From Mycobacterium lentiflavum (GTDB lineage: Bacteria; Actinomycetota; Actinomycetes; Mycobacteriales; Mycobacteriaceae): a DNA stretch of 64,000 nt. The stretch spans positions 682,001 through 746,000 of the forward strand of contig NZ_CP092423.2 in assembly GCF_022374895.2 (NCBI RefSeq), read 5' to 3'. The position numbers and the translations under genes are program-made. Of the stretch, positions 23,379 to 35,515 are shown one piece after another (within the stretch, counting starts at the first letter, position 1; the number at the start of each line of letters is the position of its first letter). The notes under the pieces were generated by a model. It was not told the origin of the DNA and did not search any database. It saw only the letters and a list, made by a program, of their open reading frames with translations.

Positions 23379-23995
23379 TCAGCCCAACAGGCGCAGCGCC
23401 GCATCGACCGCGAGCGCGGGCACGTTGAGTGATTTGGACCCTAAATCGTGTCGCGCGCCGGTGATTTCGACGACCTCGGTCGTCGCGGGGATCAATGCCG
23501 CGGCATCACGCACCTCGGCCGGCGTGCCGAAGGGGTCCGACGTACCGTGGGTGAACACGGTAGGCACCCGAATAGCGGGCAGGTGTTCGGTGCGGGGTCG
23601 TTCCGGCTTTCCCGGTGGATGCACCGGGTAGGAAAACAGTGTCAACACGTCGACCTGAGGCGGGTCTGCCTCGGCGACCACCATCGACGTCTGCCGGCCG
23701 CCGTAGGAGTGTCCGCCCGCGATCAGCGGGCCCTGGGCAAGGTTGCGGCACAACGCGATTGCCTCGTCGATTCCGGCGCGGTCGGTGGCCGCTGAGCCGG
23801 ACGGCGGCCCTTTGGGACGGCGCCGCCGGTAGGGCAGGTTGTACCGAACCGCCAGCCAGCCGCGCCGCGCCCACTCGTCGCAAATGCGTTGCAGCAGAGC
23901 CGATTCGCGGTTGCCGCCGGCGCCGTGCGTGAGCACCACGACACCGTGCGCGACGCCGTCGGGCTGGTGCGCGATACCCGCGATCTGGTCGAGAT

Positions 23996-23999
<4 letters not shown>
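23379..23999 (-). CDS. Alpha/beta hydrolase (dienelactone hydrolase-like)
   Basis: A 206-residue alpha/beta hydrolase equivalent to Rv0421c. Oxyanion strand VVVLTHGAGGNRES, nucleophile in GGHSYGGRQ, acid in HGTSDPFG and His in ITGARHDLG are all present, so it should be active. The GTG start at 23999 overlaps the thiD stop (GTGA), placing it last in the thiC-thiD transcript. Substrate unknown. Confidence 0.87.
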
Positions 24000-26575
<2,576 letters not shown>

Positions 26576-26744
26576 GTTACTTTTCGGTGGCTAAAACGCC
26601 CGTAGGCGACGTTACCCCCACTCCGGGCCATCCGCGCCGCCCGGGAGCGCCCAAGCGGTCCAGATTGCGAAAAATATCGACCGGCGTCGCCACGAAATCG
26701 GTTCCGATCAGCGGATCGCTCTTCCGTCAATTCCCCGAAGTGAG

Positions 26745-27479
26745 ATGATGAACGACGTGCAGCAGCCCAAGCAAGCGGGCACCGCGACAGTCACCCGGAC
26801 TCGGAAGCAGCCGACGAGGGGGACCGGGGGCGCCGCGATTTCATACCTGAACGTCGGCAGCTTCAAATTCTGGTTCGACGGCGAACGCTGGGAGTGGTCC
26901 GACGAAGTCGCGCGGATGCACGGTTACGAGCCGGGAACGGTCGCACCGACGACGAAACTGATGTTGTCCCACAAACATCCCGACGATCGGGCGCACGTCC
27001 GCGATCTGCTCCACCATGCGTTGCACTCCGGGGAGTCATTCTCTAGTCGTCACCGCTTTATCGACACGTCCGGTGCGGTGCACGACGCGATCGTCGTGGC
27101 GGATCGCATCGTCGACGACGAATCGGGTGCGGTGCGGGGGACGGCGGGCTACTACATCGACTTGAGCGGCCTCGACGAAGCCCGTCACGAAAGCCGCCAG
27201 GAAGTTCTCGACGAGGCGCTGCCGGATCTGTTCGAAAACCGGTCGGCTATCGAGCAGGCCAAAGGCGTGATGATGGCCATCTACCGGGTCAGCCCCGACC
27301 AGGCGTTTCGGGTGCTGCAGTGGCGTTCGCAAGCGACCAACATCAAGCTGCGTACGCTGGCCAAGCAACTGATTCAGGAGGTCAGCGAGCTGCCGCCGAT
27401 GTCAGCGGTGGTGCAGAGCCAGGTCGACCATCTGCTGCTGACGATGCACGAGCGCATCCCCGCAGAAGACGGCCGCTAG
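26745..27479 (+). CDS. PAS-ANTAR domain protein
   Basis: A 244-residue cytoplasmic regulator. Residues about 40-140 form a PAS fold (FWFDGERWEWSDEVARMHGYEPG, HKHPDDR, GYYIDLSG). Residues about 165-225 are an ANTAR RNA-binding domain (NRSAIEQAKGVMMAIYRVS, then QATNIKLRTLAKQLI). ANTAR proteins act as antiterminators by binding paired hexaloop hairpins; the PAS domain may sense a ligand or redox state. Its own targets are not obvious nearby. ATG ATG at 26745 gives two adjacent starts. It shares a CTAG stop overlap with the convergent gene. Confidence 0.9.
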   Translation: MMNDVQQPKQAGTATVTRTRKQPTRGTGGAAISYLNVGSFKFWFDGERWEWSDEVARMHGYEPGTVAPTTKLMLSHKHPDDRAHVRDLLHHALHSGESFSSRHRFIDTSGAVHDAIVVADRIVDDESGAVRGTAGYYIDLSGLDEARHESRQEVLDEALPDLFENRSAIEQAKGVMMAIYRVSPDQAFRVLQWRSQATNIKLRTLAKQLIQEVSELPPMSAVVQSQVDHLLLTMHERIPAEDGR

Positions 27480-27754
27480 ACCTCTTCCATCGCTTCGCCG
27501 ATTTCTTCCAGCAGCCGGTTGTGGTGGTTGCTGGCCAATATGTGTCCGGCGGCGATGACCAGGGCGACCGGCCAGTCGATCAGTTCAAGGGCGGCCAGGG
27601 CGGCCAGGCCGCCGTAGTAGGCCAGCTGTTCAGGTCGCGGAATCTCGGTCTGCCCGATCACGGGCAGCTTCACCACGAAGGTTTCGCCTGCGCGAATTTT
27701 CTCTACCGCTTCGCGTTGAGATGTTGCACGGCGAGTTTTCTTTTCCGCCATCAT
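27476..27754 (-). CDS. Small hypothetical protein with one hydrophobic segment (Rv0424c-like)
   Basis: A 92-residue protein: a basic N-terminus (residues 1-20), VEKIRAGETFVVKLPVIGQTEIPRPEQ-type middle, then one long hydrophobic stretch (about 46-70) and an acidic end EIGEAMEEV. Its size and place agree with Rv0424c of M. tuberculosis. Function unknown. Its TAG overlaps the ANTAR gene stop by four bases. Confidence 0.75.
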   Translation of the reverse strand: MMAEKKTRRATSQREAVEKIRAGETFVVKLPVIGQTEIPRPEQLAYYGGLAALAALELIDWPVALVIAAGHILASNHHNRLLEEIGEAMEEV

Positions 27755-28127
27755 TTGCCTTTCAGTAACGAGGGGTTTCCCAACTCGCCGGGTGACTTGG
27801 TCACCGTCGGTCTATGTCGACGACCGATTCCCTGGCCGATCCGATATTTTCATCTGTTGCCTCGGTGCTGCGCGTGCCGTTGCTCGAACTCTATGCGCTG
27901 CTCTGGCGCGTCGGGATCGTGGAGATCGTCCAGCCCGATCGGACGCATCGCAGGCCACCGCGCTTTTCGTCGCGAGTGATTTCGCGACCCCGGGCGACGA
28001 TCTGCCCCGACCCGTCAGCTCACGCTGCCGGACGGCCGCATGGTCGGCCCCAACGCGCGTCCGCGTAGGTCAATGCCTTTTTGTTGGCCCTTGTAGTTGG
28101 CCCTTGTAGTTGGCCTTGGTTGGCCCG
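27755..28127. other. Gene-poor gap with possible degenerate small gene
   Basis: In M. tuberculosis the very large P-type ATPase gene ctpH lies at this place; here only 373 bases separate the neighbours. An open frame from ATG 27814 (84 residues) begins plausibly, with a hydrophobic stretch VLRVPLLELYALLWRVGIVEIV, then turns into Arg-rich low-quality sequence. After about 27930 better-looking peptide continues in another frame (ASQATALFVASDFATPGDD). No clear ribosome-binding site. It reads best as a decayed gene; no ctpH remnant could be recognised. Confidence 0.35.
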
Positions 28128-28565
28128 TTAGTTGGTGCTGCGCAACGCCGCCGCGCCGGCGCGACGCCCGGCGGTCTTCTTGGCGGGAGCCTTGGTAGCG
28201 GACTTCGACGGCGCGGACTCTTGCGGCGTCGACTCCGTCGGTACCGGCTTGAGCTGGGCTTTCGCGGGGCCCTGGGACTTGTGGCTGAGCCGGTGCAACA
28301 CCAGCGCGCCGCCGCCGACCGCCAGTAGCAGCGGCCACTCGACGAGCCCGGCCACGCCCAGCGCGCCGATGGCCAGCGCGGCTGCCGGGGTGGAGTGGCT
28401 GCCCGAGTTGATCCCGCGCTTGATGCCCTCGGCCGCTCCGGTTACCCCACCCACGATTCCATTGATTGCCGCGCCTCCGACGGCACCCGCAGCAGCGGTG
28501 GTGGCATCCGCCGCGCGATTGACAGTTTTGCCCGCGTTACGGACTGCCCCTCCGACGACACCCAT
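28128..28565 (-). CDS. Ala/Gly-rich membrane-associated protein (Rv0426c-like)
   Basis: A 145-residue protein. Residues 1-60 are Gly/Ala-rich and amphipathic (GAVGGAAINGIVGGVTGAAEG), residues about 60-90 hydrophobic, and the C-terminal 50 residues are rich in Lys, Pro, Ser and Ala, ending in a basic tail. ATG at 28565 is chosen over an upstream in-frame start because GGGAG precedes it. Size and position suggest the M. tuberculosis Rv0426c transmembrane protein. Function unknown. Confidence 0.75.
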   Translation of the reverse strand: MGVVGGAVRNAGKTVNRAADATTAAAGAVGGAAINGIVGGVTGAAEGIKRGINSGSHSTPAAALAIGALGVAGLVEWPLLLAVGGGALVLHRLSHKSQGPAKAQLKPVPTESTPQESAPSKSATKAPAKKTAGRRAGAAALRSTN

Positions 28566-28736
28566 GATGACTCCCTGGATCCTTGGTCGCTCTGGCTGCA
28601 AACCGCGTAGCAATATGTATACCCGCCGAACGGGAAGTTAACAGCAGTCACGAAAATTGTGCACGTATCTAACAACGCAAGATGCTGCCACGTCCGAAAC
28701 GTACTCACAACGCGAAGTCGGCTGGAATTTGTGCGG

Positions 28737-29543
28737 TCACCCGGGATTCAAGTCGACCAATACCGGCGCGTGATCGCTGGGTGCCTTGCCCTTGCGTTCG
28801 TCCCGGACAATCTGCGCATCGGCGACGCGCCCGGCCAGCGCCGGTGAGGCGAGGATGAAGTCGATGCGCATACCTTGCTTCTTCGGGAACCGCAGCTGCG
28901 TGTAATCCCAATAGGTATAGACGCCGGGGCCCGGGGTGAAAGGCCGTACTACGTCGGTGAATTGCGCTTCGACAATCGCATTGAACGCCCGGCGTTCGGG
29001 CTCGGAGACATGAGTGGCGCCGGCGAAGAATTCGGTGCTCCAGACGTCGTCGTCGGTCGGTGCGATGTTCCAGTCGCCGACCATTGCGATCTGAGCGGTG
29101 GGATCATCGTGCAGCCAGCCGGCGGCCGTATCACGCAGGGCGGCAAGCCATTCCAGCTTATAGGTGTAGTGCGGGTCGGCCAGGGTGCGGCCGTTAGGCA
29201 CGTAGAGACTCCACACCCGGACGCCGCCGCAGGTCGCGCCCAGGGCGCGGGCTTCGGCGGATGCGGCCACTTCCGGCTTGCTGCTCCAGCTGGGCTGGCC
29301 GTCGAATCCGACCTGCACGTCGTCCAGGCCCACGCGAGACGCGATCGCCACGCCGTTCCACTGGTTGAAGCCGACGTGGGCGACCTCGTAGCCGAGTTCC
29401 ACGAACGGCAGGGCGGGGAACTGGCTGTCGGAGCACTTGGTCTCCTGCATGGCCAGTACGTCGACCTCGGCGCGGGCGAGCCAATCGGTGACGCGGTCCA
29501 GGCGAGTGCGAATCGAGTTGACGTTCCAGGTCGCAAGTCGCAC
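28737..29543 (-). CDS. xthA: Exodeoxyribonuclease III
   Basis: AP endonuclease/3'-5' exonuclease of base-excision repair, 268 residues. EEP-family motifs in order: TWNVNSIR, QETKCSD with the metal Glu, YVPNG, VGDWNIAP with catalytic Asp/Asn, and SDHAPVLVDL with the terminal catalytic His. Start is GTG at 29543, two bases after the stop of the upstream GNAT gene, so the genes def-GNAT-xthA form one run. Confidence 0.95.
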   Translation of the reverse strand: MRLATWNVNSIRTRLDRVTDWLARAEVDVLAMQETKCSDSQFPALPFVELGYEVAHVGFNQWNGVAIASRVGLDDVQVGFDGQPSWSSKPEVAASAEARALGATCGGVRVWSLYVPNGRTLADPHYTYKLEWLAALRDTAAGWLHDDPTAQIAMVGDWNIAPTDDDVWSTEFFAGATHVSEPERRAFNAIVEAQFTDVVRPFTPGPGVYTYWDYTQLRFPKKQGMRIDFILASPALAGRVADAQIVRDERKGKAPSDHAPVLVDLNPG

Positions 29544-29545
29544 AG

Positions 29546-30301
29546 CTAGACGGTATCCCAGCCGGCCGACCGGGCTTCGAAGTAGCGACGGCGATGGTGC
29601 AGCCGGAAGCCGAGGGTGTCGGCGAGTCCGGCGGTTGCCGTATCGCCCTCGGCGACCGCGAGGTACGCGCGGGTGGCGCCGCGGCGCGCACCCCAGACCA
29701 ACAGGTCTTCTCGCGGCGCCGACAGGCCCACCCAGCGCGTGCCGTCGGGCGCTTCGGTCACGGCCGCACCCGGCAGGGTGGCCGGCGAGTCGGGGTCCGG
29801 CGCCGCCCGCTCACCCACGTCGCGCACCAACACGCGCTCGGTGTGATCGGCCACCGCGGTGCGCGGCGGGCTCAGCAAGCGGTCCGGGATGGCCAGCAGC
29901 GGGGACCGACCGCGACGCTCGTACCAGGCGACGATCGCCGGGACTGAGCTGAACCGGGCGGAAATATCTAGTGGCACTGCCGAATTCGAGGCAAGGCCGG
30001 CTTCGCCGAACCGCAGCCGCCAGCCGTCCAGCCAGGCGTGCGCCTGGCCGGGCCAGGCCGCCGCGGCGGCGCACTCCAGCGCGCGGATCGCCGACGTGCG
30101 CACCGGTGCGTCGGTCAACACCCGCAGGGCCACCACGTCGGCGGCCGCGAATTCGACGACCGCCCGCGTCTTCGTCTGCACCTGCACCACCGGGTCCACC
30201 GCCAACAGGTGCCCGACCGCATCCGTGAGCGGCGGCACCGATCCGGCCGGACGCCGGTAGCGAATTGTCACCCGGGTTCCGAGCGCGGGCCACGAGACCA
30301 T
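29546..30301 (-). CDS. GNAT family N-acetyltransferase (Rv0428c-like)
   Basis: A 251-residue protein. The N-terminal part resembles the SH3-like and linker regions of the Rv0428c family, and the C-terminal part is a GNAT fold (AVPLDISARFSSVPAIVAWYERRG and a final GLADTLGFRLHHRRRYF strand-helix). The acetyl-CoA loop is poorly preserved (a Q/RxxGxG/A pattern is not obvious), so activity is uncertain. ATG at 30301 overlaps the def stop by one base (TGATG). It is shorter than the 302 residues I recall for M. tuberculosis. Confidence 0.78.
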   Translation of the reverse strand: MVSWPALGTRVTIRYRRPAGSVPPLTDAVGHLLAVDPVVQVQTKTRAVVEFAAADVVALRVLTDAPVRTSAIRALECAAAAAWPGQAHAWLDGWRLRFGEAGLASNSAVPLDISARFSSVPAIVAWYERRGRSPLLAIPDRLLSPPRTAVADHTERVLVRDVGERAAPDPDSPATLPGAAVTEAPDGTRWVGLSAPREDLLVWGARRGATRAYLAVAEGDTATAGLADTLGFRLHHRRRYFEARSAGWDTV

Positions 30302-30894
30302 CAGTGACCGAACGGATCCGGTCCCTCGCCGGGCATCCAGGACAGCCCGGGTACACCCCAGCCGTGGGATTTGACGGTGCGCTTCGCGGCGCGGGCGTGC
30401 CGTCCGATCAGACGGTCCAGGTAGAGGAAGCCGTCCAGGTGGCCCGTCTCGTGCTGCAGCATCCGGGCGAACAGTCCGGTGCCCTCGATGGTGATCGGTT
30501 TGCCGTCGGCGTCCAGCCCGGTGACTCGCGCCCACTTCGCACGCCCGGTGGGAAACGACTCACCGGGAACCGACAGGCACCCCTCGTCGTCGTCGCTCGG
30601 GTCGGGCATGGTCTCGGGTATCTCGGAGGTTTCCAGTATCGGGTTGACGATGACACCGCGGCGGCGCTCGGTCATGCCGCGGTCGTCGGCACAGTCGTAG
30701 ACGAACAGCCGCAGGCCGTGCCCGATCTGATTAGCGGCCAGGCCGACGCCGTGGGCGGCGTCCATCGTGTCGTACATGTCGGAGATCAACCCGGCGAGGT
30801 CCGCCGGCAGCGAACCGTCGGCATCGACGGGCACCGGTGTGGTCGGTGTGTGCAACACCGGATCGCCCACGATGCGGATTGGTACGACTGCCAT
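30301..30894 (-). CDS. def: Peptide deformylase
   Basis: Removes the formyl group from new proteins. The 197-residue metalloenzyme has all three motifs: [18 protein letters not shown] with the metal Cys, and QHETGHLDG with the HEXXH site. The mycobacterial C-terminal tail is present. ATG at 30894. First gene of the run with the GNAT protein and xthA; the divergent gap upstream holds short repeats. Confidence 0.96.
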   Translation of the reverse strand: MAVVPIRIVGDPVLHTPTTPVPVDADGSLPADLAGLISDMYDTMDAAHGVGLAANQIGHGLRLFVYDCADDRGMTERRRGVIVNPILETSEIPETMPDPSDDDEGCLSVPGESFPTGRAKWARVTGLDADGKPITIEGTGLFARMLQHETGHLDGFLYLDRLIGRHARAAKRTVKSHGWGVPGLSWMPGEGPDPFGH

Positions 30895-30907
30895 GGTCGG
30901 CTAGCTT

Positions 30908-30988
30908 AAGCCCGCCGACGATGCGCGCCGCAAAGCGGCGGGCTGTGGAGGCGGGCAATCGAACCAAGCCCGCCGACGATGCGCGCCG
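30908..30988. repeat. 23-bp direct repeat pair in the def/DUF3263 gap
   Basis: AAGCCCGCCGACGATGCGCG plus CCG occurs identically at 30908-30930 and 30966-30988. The first copy also pairs with CGGCGGGC at 30936-30943 to form a GC-rich hairpin. The rest of the 248-base divergent gap (30895-31142) shows no gene; promoters of both neighbours should lie here. Confidence 0.8.
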
Positions 30989-31142
30989 GAAAGTAAGCAA
31001 TGCAGGCAATCCGCCGACTCGCGGGTCTGGATGAGGGCTTGAGGGTTCGCGGCGTGATTCAATATTCGCCGAAACATGCCCCGGTATAAGTCAAGTCAGT
31101 AGAGCTGCAGGGAATTCGGCGGAAGGGTCCAGGGGAAGCGAT

Positions 31143-31451
31143 ATGGACAGCGCCATGGCGCGGGCAAATCGATCGGGGGACGATGCTGGAATCGCCGATG
31201 GGCTGACCCGACGCGAACACGACATCCTGGCCTTCGAGCGTCAGTGGTGGAAGTTCGCCGGTGTCAAGGAAGACGCGATCAAAGAGTTGTTCTCGATGTC
31301 GGCAACGCGGTACTACCAAGTGCTGAACGCGCTAGTGGATCGGCCAGAGGCGCTGGCCGCCGACCCGATGCTGGTGAAGCGGTTGCGGCGGCTGCGGGCC
31401 AGCCGTCAGAAAGCGCGTGCAGCGCGGCGCCTCGGCTTCGAGGTGACCTGA
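31143..31451 (+). CDS. DUF3263 protein (Rv0430-like)
   Basis: A 102-residue mainly helical protein. LTRREHDILAFERQWWKFAG and MSATRYYQVLNALVDRPEAL are typical of DUF3263, which looks like a helix-turn-helix DNA-binding unit; the basic tail RRLRRLRASRQKARAARR would suit nucleic-acid binding. ATG at 31143 follows AGGGGAAGC. It is 19 bases before virR and probably on the same transcript. Confidence 0.85.
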   Translation: MDSAMARANRSGDDAGIADGLTRREHDILAFERQWWKFAGVKEDAIKELFSMSATRYYQVLNALVDRPEALAADPMLVKRLRRLRASRQKARAARRLGFEVT

Positions 31452-31470
31452 CTAGCTACAGTAGGGCTCG

Positions 31471-31953
31471 ATGAAAGAGCGTGTTCCCGATTCCACGGGG
31501 CTCCCACTGCGGGCCATGGTGATGGTGCTGTTATTTCTCGGCGTCATCTTTTTGCTGCTCGGGTGGCAGGCGTTGAGCTCCTCCGGGAAGTCCGACGACG
31601 ACTCGGCCTCGTCGGCCTCGAGCGTGACCAGCACCAGCAGCACCGCCGCGTCGACCTCGGCGAGTCCGAAGCCCGCGGCCACCGATGCCGACATCCACGT
31701 CTTCAACATCTCCGGCAAAGAAGGTATTGCCGGGCACACCGCGGACCAACTGAAGGCCGCCAACTTCAAGGTCATCGACGTCGGGAATCTGACGTTGCCC
31801 GAAGTGACCGTCACGACCGTGTACTTCACCGACGCCGGTAACGAGCACGCCACCGCGGACGCGGTCGGCAAAAACCTGGGCGTTCCAGTCGAACCCCGCA
31901 TCCCCGCGCTGAGCGGAGAACCGCCCGGCGTAATCGTCTTGGTCGCGGGCTGA
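31471..31953 (+). CDS. virR: VirR, LytR_C-domain envelope protein controlling vesiculogenesis
   Basis: A 160-residue single-pass membrane protein, orthologue of Rv0431. A cytoplasmic start of about 13 residues, one membrane span (about 15-35), a Ser/Thr/Ala linker (40-68) and a LytR_C domain (about 72-160: IHVFNISGKEGIAGHTADQL, VPVEPRIPAL). In M. tuberculosis it limits membrane vesicle release and maintains the peptidoglycan-envelope link. ATG at 31471. Confidence 0.9.
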   Translation: MKERVPDSTGLPLRAMVMVLLFLGVIFLLLGWQALSSSGKSDDDSASSASSVTSTSSTAASTSASPKPAATDADIHVFNISGKEGIAGHTADQLKAANFKVIDVGNLTLPEVTVTTVYFTDAGNEHATADAVGKNLGVPVEPRIPALSGEPPGVIVLVAG

Positions 31954-31985
31954 CTCGGAGTCGTGAGCCGGGTTAGGCTCTCGCT

Positions 31986-32690
31986 ATGCCTACGCTTGCC
32001 GGTCACCGCAATGTCGTCGTCACCCTGTCCGCACTGTCCGCAGTCACCAGTGTCGTTTTGCTGAGTGCGTGCTCGTCGCCCCAACACGCGTCGTCGGTCC
32101 CGGGAACCACCCCGGCCATCTGGACGGGATCACCCGCGCCGTCGGCAACCCCGGGAACCGCGAGCGAGGGCAAGCGGAGCATCACGACCCATCTGCGCGC
32201 GCCCGACGGCACCCAGGTCGCGACTGCGACGCTCGACTTCGCGAACGGCTACGCCACCATCACGATCGCGACGACCGGGGTGGGTCAGATCGCGCCCGGC
32301 TTCCACGGCGTGCACGTCCACAAAGTCGGCAAGTGCGAGGCCAACTCGGTTGGCCCGACCGGCGGTGCGCCCGGCGACTTCCTTTCCGCGGGCGGACATT
32401 TCCAAGCGCCCGGCCACGCAGCCGAGCCCGCCAGCGGCGACCTCACCTCGCTGGAGGTTCGCAAAGACGGTGCCGGGACGTTGGTGACCACCACTGACGC
32501 CTTCGCGATGGACGACCTGTTGACGGGTGAAAAGACCGCGATCATCATCCACGCGGGTGCGGACAACTTCGCCAACATCCCGCCGGAGCGATACAGCCAG
32601 ACCAACGGGACGCCGGGCCCGGATGCGATGACGATGAGCACTGGTGACGCTGGCAAGCGAGTGGCGTGCGGTGTCATTGGTGCCGGCTAA
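31986..32690 (+). CDS. sodC: Cu/Zn superoxide dismutase lipoprotein SodC
   Basis: Removes superoxide at the cell surface. The 234-residue precursor has a lipobox LLSAC (Cys29) and a Ser/Thr/Pro linker, then the dismutase fold with metal-binding segments [18 protein letters not shown] and IIIHAGADN. As in the M. tuberculosis orthologue, the usual zinc ligands are partly missing around the AGGHFQ loop. The last 11 bases overlap the next gene. Confidence 0.95.
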   Translation: MPTLAGHRNVVVTLSALSAVTSVVLLSACSSPQHASSVPGTTPAIWTGSPAPSATPGTASEGKRSITTHLRAPDGTQVATATLDFANGYATITIATTGVGQIAPGFHGVHVHKVGKCEANSVGPTGGAPGDFLSAGGHFQAPGHAAEPASGDLTSLEVRKDGAGTLVTTTDAFAMDDLLTGEKTAIIIHAGADNFANIPPERYSQTNGTPGPDAMTMSTGDAGKRVACGVIGAG

Positions 32691-33822
32691 CAGGACCTTT
32701 AGCAAGGGCGAGGCGCATATCGATTTCGCCCGGTCGCCGCGGCCGACGCTCGGCGTGGAGTGGGAGTTCGCCCTCGTCGACGCGCAGACTCGCGATCTGA
32801 GCAACGAGGCCACCTCCGTCATCGCCGAGATCGGCGAAAACCCGCGTGTGCACAAGGAATTGCTGCGTAACACCGTCGAGGTGGTGAGCGGCATCTGCGA
32901 TTGCACCGGGCAGGCGATCGAGGATCTGCGCGAGACGTTGGGTCCCGCTCGCCAGATCGTCCGGGCTCGCGGCATGGAACTGTTCTGCGCTGGGGCACAC
33001 CCGTTCGCGCAGTGGAGCACCCAGAAGCTCACCGATGCGCCCCGCTACGCCGAGCTGATCAAGCGCACCCAGTGGTGGGGACGCCAGATGCTGATCTGGG
33101 GTGTGCACGTGCACGTGGGAATCTCGTCGGCGCACAAGGTGATGCCGATCATGACGTCACTGCTGCGCTACTACCCGCACCTGCTGGCGCTGTCGGCGTC
33201 GTCACCGTGGTGGACAGGTGTGGACACCGGATACGCCAGCAACCGGGCCATGATGTTCCAGCAGTTGCCTACCGCCGGGCTGCCGTTCCAGTTTCAGACT
33301 TGGCCGGAATTCGAAGGGTTCGTCTATGACCAGAAGAAGACCGGCATCATCGACCACGTCGACGAAGTCCGTTGGGATATAAGACCTTCCCCGCACCTGG
33401 GCACACTCGAGGTGCGAGTCTGCGACGGCGTGTCCAACTTGCGTGAGCTGAGCGCGCTCGTCGCGCTGACACATTGCCTGGTGGTCGACCTGGATCGCCG
33501 GCTGGAAGCCGACGAGTCGCTGCCCACGATGCCGCCGTGGCACAACCAGGAGAACAAGTGGCGTGCGGCGCGCTACGGCCTGGATGCGGTGATCATCCAG
33601 GACGCCGACAGCAACGAGCGCCTGGTCACCGACGACCTCGTCGATGTGCTGAACCGGTTGGAGCCGGTCGCCAAGTTGCTGCACTGCACCGACGAACTCG
33701 CGGCGGTGGAGGACATCTGGCGCCACGGTGCTTCCTATCAGCGACAGCGGCGGGTGGCCGAAGAGCATGACGGCGATTTGCGTGCTGTCGTCGACGCGTT
33801 GGTGGGCGAACTGGAGATCTGA
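32680..33822 (+). CDS. Carboxylate-amine ligase (YbdK/GCS2 family, Rv0433-like)
   Basis: A 380-residue glutamate-cysteine-ligase-type enzyme of the YbdK family. Motifs [12 protein letters not shown] at the start, [14 protein letters not shown] [18 protein letters not shown] in the middle, and [18 protein letters not shown] mark the ATP/amino-acid site. It should join a carboxylate to an amine with ATP, but the physiological substrate is unknown. Several starts are in frame (32644, 32671, 32680); GTG at 32680 gives the length and start of the M. tuberculosis protein. The stop overlaps the LON-domain gene (TGATG). Confidence 0.9.
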   Translation: MPANRTFSKGEAHIDFARSPRPTLGVEWEFALVDAQTRDLSNEATSVIAEIGENPRVHKELLRNTVEVVSGICDCTGQAIEDLRETLGPARQIVRARGMELFCAGAHPFAQWSTQKLTDAPRYAELIKRTQWWGRQMLIWGVHVHVGISSAHKVMPIMTSLLRYYPHLLALSASSPWWTGVDTGYASNRAMMFQQLPTAGLPFQFQTWPEFEGFVYDQKKTGIIDHVDEVRWDIRPSPHLGTLEVRVCDGVSNLRELSALVALTHCLVVDLDRRLEADESLPTMPPWHNQENKWRAARYGLDAVIIQDADSNERLVTDDLVDVLNRLEPVAKLLHCTDELAAVEDIWRHGASYQRQRRVAEEHDGDLRAVVDALVGELEI

Positions 33823-34445
33823 TGGAGTTGGCGATGTTTCCGCTGGAGGCGGCGTTGCTGCCGAACCAGGATCTGCCGTTGCGCATCTTCGAGCCACGCT
33901 ACGTCGCACTGGTGCGGCATTGCGTCGACACCGGCGAACCGTTCGGCGTGGTGTTGATCGCGCGCGGTCGTGAGGTCGGCGGCGGCGATGCGCGCTGCGA
34001 CGTCGGCGTCCTGTGCACGATCGAAGAATGCGTCGAGCAGGGCGCCGAGCGGTACGCTGTGGTCTGCCGGACCGGCGAACGCATTCGGGTGTCTGAGTGG
34101 CTGGCCGACGATCCCTACCCGCGGGCATCGGTGCAGCCGTGGCCCGACGAACCCGGCGATGCGGTCACCGTGGCACAGCTCGTCGACATCGAAGACCGGA
34201 TGATGGCCCTGTTCGAGCGGATCGCCGAAGCGCGCGACACCATGCTGCCGTACCGCGAGGTACTGCTGGGCCCCGACGATGCCGACGCGGGACAGCGGCT
34301 GTACACGTTGGCCACTCGTATCCCGATCGGCGCGGCCGACCGCTATGCCGTGCTGGCGGCGCCGTCGGCGGCCGACCGGCTCGCAGCACTGAGTGAGGCG
34401 GTCGACGCGATCGCCGAGATGGTGGAGTTCCAGTTGTCGGAGTAG
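33822..34445 (+). CDS. LON substrate-binding domain protein (Rv0434-like)
   Basis: A 207-residue stand-alone Lon N-terminal domain: MFPLEAALLPNQDLPLRIFEPRYVALV is the diagnostic start, followed by GVVLIARGREVGGGD. There is no ATPase or protease part, so it probably binds unfolded peptides or another partner. The ATG at 33822 overlaps the preceding stop. Confidence 0.9.
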   Translation: MELAMFPLEAALLPNQDLPLRIFEPRYVALVRHCVDTGEPFGVVLIARGREVGGGDARCDVGVLCTIEECVEQGAERYAVVCRTGERIRVSEWLADDPYPRASVQPWPDEPGDAVTVAQLVDIEDRMMALFERIAEARDTMLPYREVLLGPDDADAGQRLYTLATRIPIGAADRYAVLAAPSAADRLAALSEAVDAIAEMVEFQLSE

Positions 34446-34492
34446 CGGTGTGCTTTCCTATAGGGAAACTGATTGCGCGACTGGACGGTTGA

Positions 34493-35515
34493 GTGAAAGT
34501 ACATCTGCAAGTAAATGGATCGCCCACCGGCGCGTCGGCGAGCGCAGCCGAGATCGTCGAGACGGGCGCCGACGGCCTGTTCACCTTTGAGGGTCAGCAC
34601 GATGTGTTCTTTCCGCTGCTCATCGCGGCCAGAGAGACCAACCTGGACTTGATGACCAACGTCGCGATCGCCGCGCCACGCAGTCCGCTGCACATGGCGC
34701 ACGCCGCTTACGATTTGCAGGTTTACAGTGGCGGTAGGTTCCGGCTCGGGCTGGGCTCGCAGATCAAGGTCCACATCGAAAAGCGCTACGGCAGCACCTG
34801 GCATCGGCCGGCGGCGCGGATGGCTGAAACCATCGCCGCGATCAAGGCGATCTTCGCGGCGTGGGAAGGCCAGTCCCCGTTGAACTTTCGCGGTGAGTTC
34901 TTCACCCACACCCTGATGGCGCCCAACTTCAACCCTGGCCCGAACCCGTTCGGGCCGCCGCCGGTGCTGATGGGGGCACTGGGCCCGATCATGACGCGCA
35001 CCGCCGGCGAAGTTGCCGACGGCCTGCTTGTCATGCCCTTCAACAGCGCCCGCCACTTCGCCGACCGCACCGTCCCCGCGATTAACGAGGGACTTCGCCG
35101 TTCGCAGCGCTCCGCCAACGATTTTCAGGTGATCGCCCAGGCGATGGTCGCGGTCGGCAGCAACGAGGGGGACCTGGCGGCCGCGGTAAACGGCGTCGCG
35201 TCGCTGATCGCCTTCTACGGGTCCACCCCGGCCTACCTGCCGGTGCTCGAGGTGGAGGGCTGGGCGGAGGTCCAGCCGGAGCTCAACGCGCTGTCCAAGC
35301 AGGGCCGCTTTGCCGAGATGCGCGCCCTGATCACCGACGATATGGTGGCCCGGATCGGAATAGTCGGGACGCCTGAGCAATGCGCGCAGCAGATCGCGGA
35401 GCGGTTCGGCGATCACGTCGACGAAGTGTGTTGCTACTTCCCCTACTACACACCGATTCACTCAGATCTTGCCGGCCTGATCGACGCCCTGCACCGCAGG
35501 CCCGCGTGGCGATGA
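34493..35515 (+). CDS. LLM-class F420-dependent oxidoreductase (TIGR03617-like)
   Basis: A 340-residue luciferase-like barrel. GADGLFTFEGQHDVFFPLLIAARET, LGLGSQIKVHIEKRYG and GPPPVLMGALGPIMTRTAGEVADG fit the F420-binding subgroup named TIGR03617. GTG at 34493. It overlaps the following enoyl-CoA hydratase gene by four bases (ATGA), so the pair likely serves one catabolic or lipid step. This pair is not at this place in M. tuberculosis. Confidence 0.85.
   Translation: MKVHLQVNGSPTGASASAAEIVETGADGLFTFEGQHDVFFPLLIAARETNLDLMTNVAIAAPRSPLHMAHAAYDLQVYSGGRFRLGLGSQIKVHIEKRYGSTWHRPAARMAETIAAIKAIFAAWEGQSPLNFRGEFFTHTLMAPNFNPGPNPFGPPPVLMGALGPIMTRTAGEVADGLLVMPFNSARHFADRTVPAINEGLRRSQRSANDFQVIAQAMVAVGSNEGDLAAAVNGVASLIAFYGSTPAYLPVLEVEGWAEVQPELNALSKQGRFAEMRALITDDMVARIGIVGTPEQCAQQIAERFGDHVDEVCCYFPYYTPIHSDLAGLIDALHRRPAWR

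Noticed and set aside
30908..30988. Possible mini-CRISPR from two identical 23-base repeats
   Set aside because: Only two copies, repeats GC-rich hairpins in a promoter gap, no cas genes.
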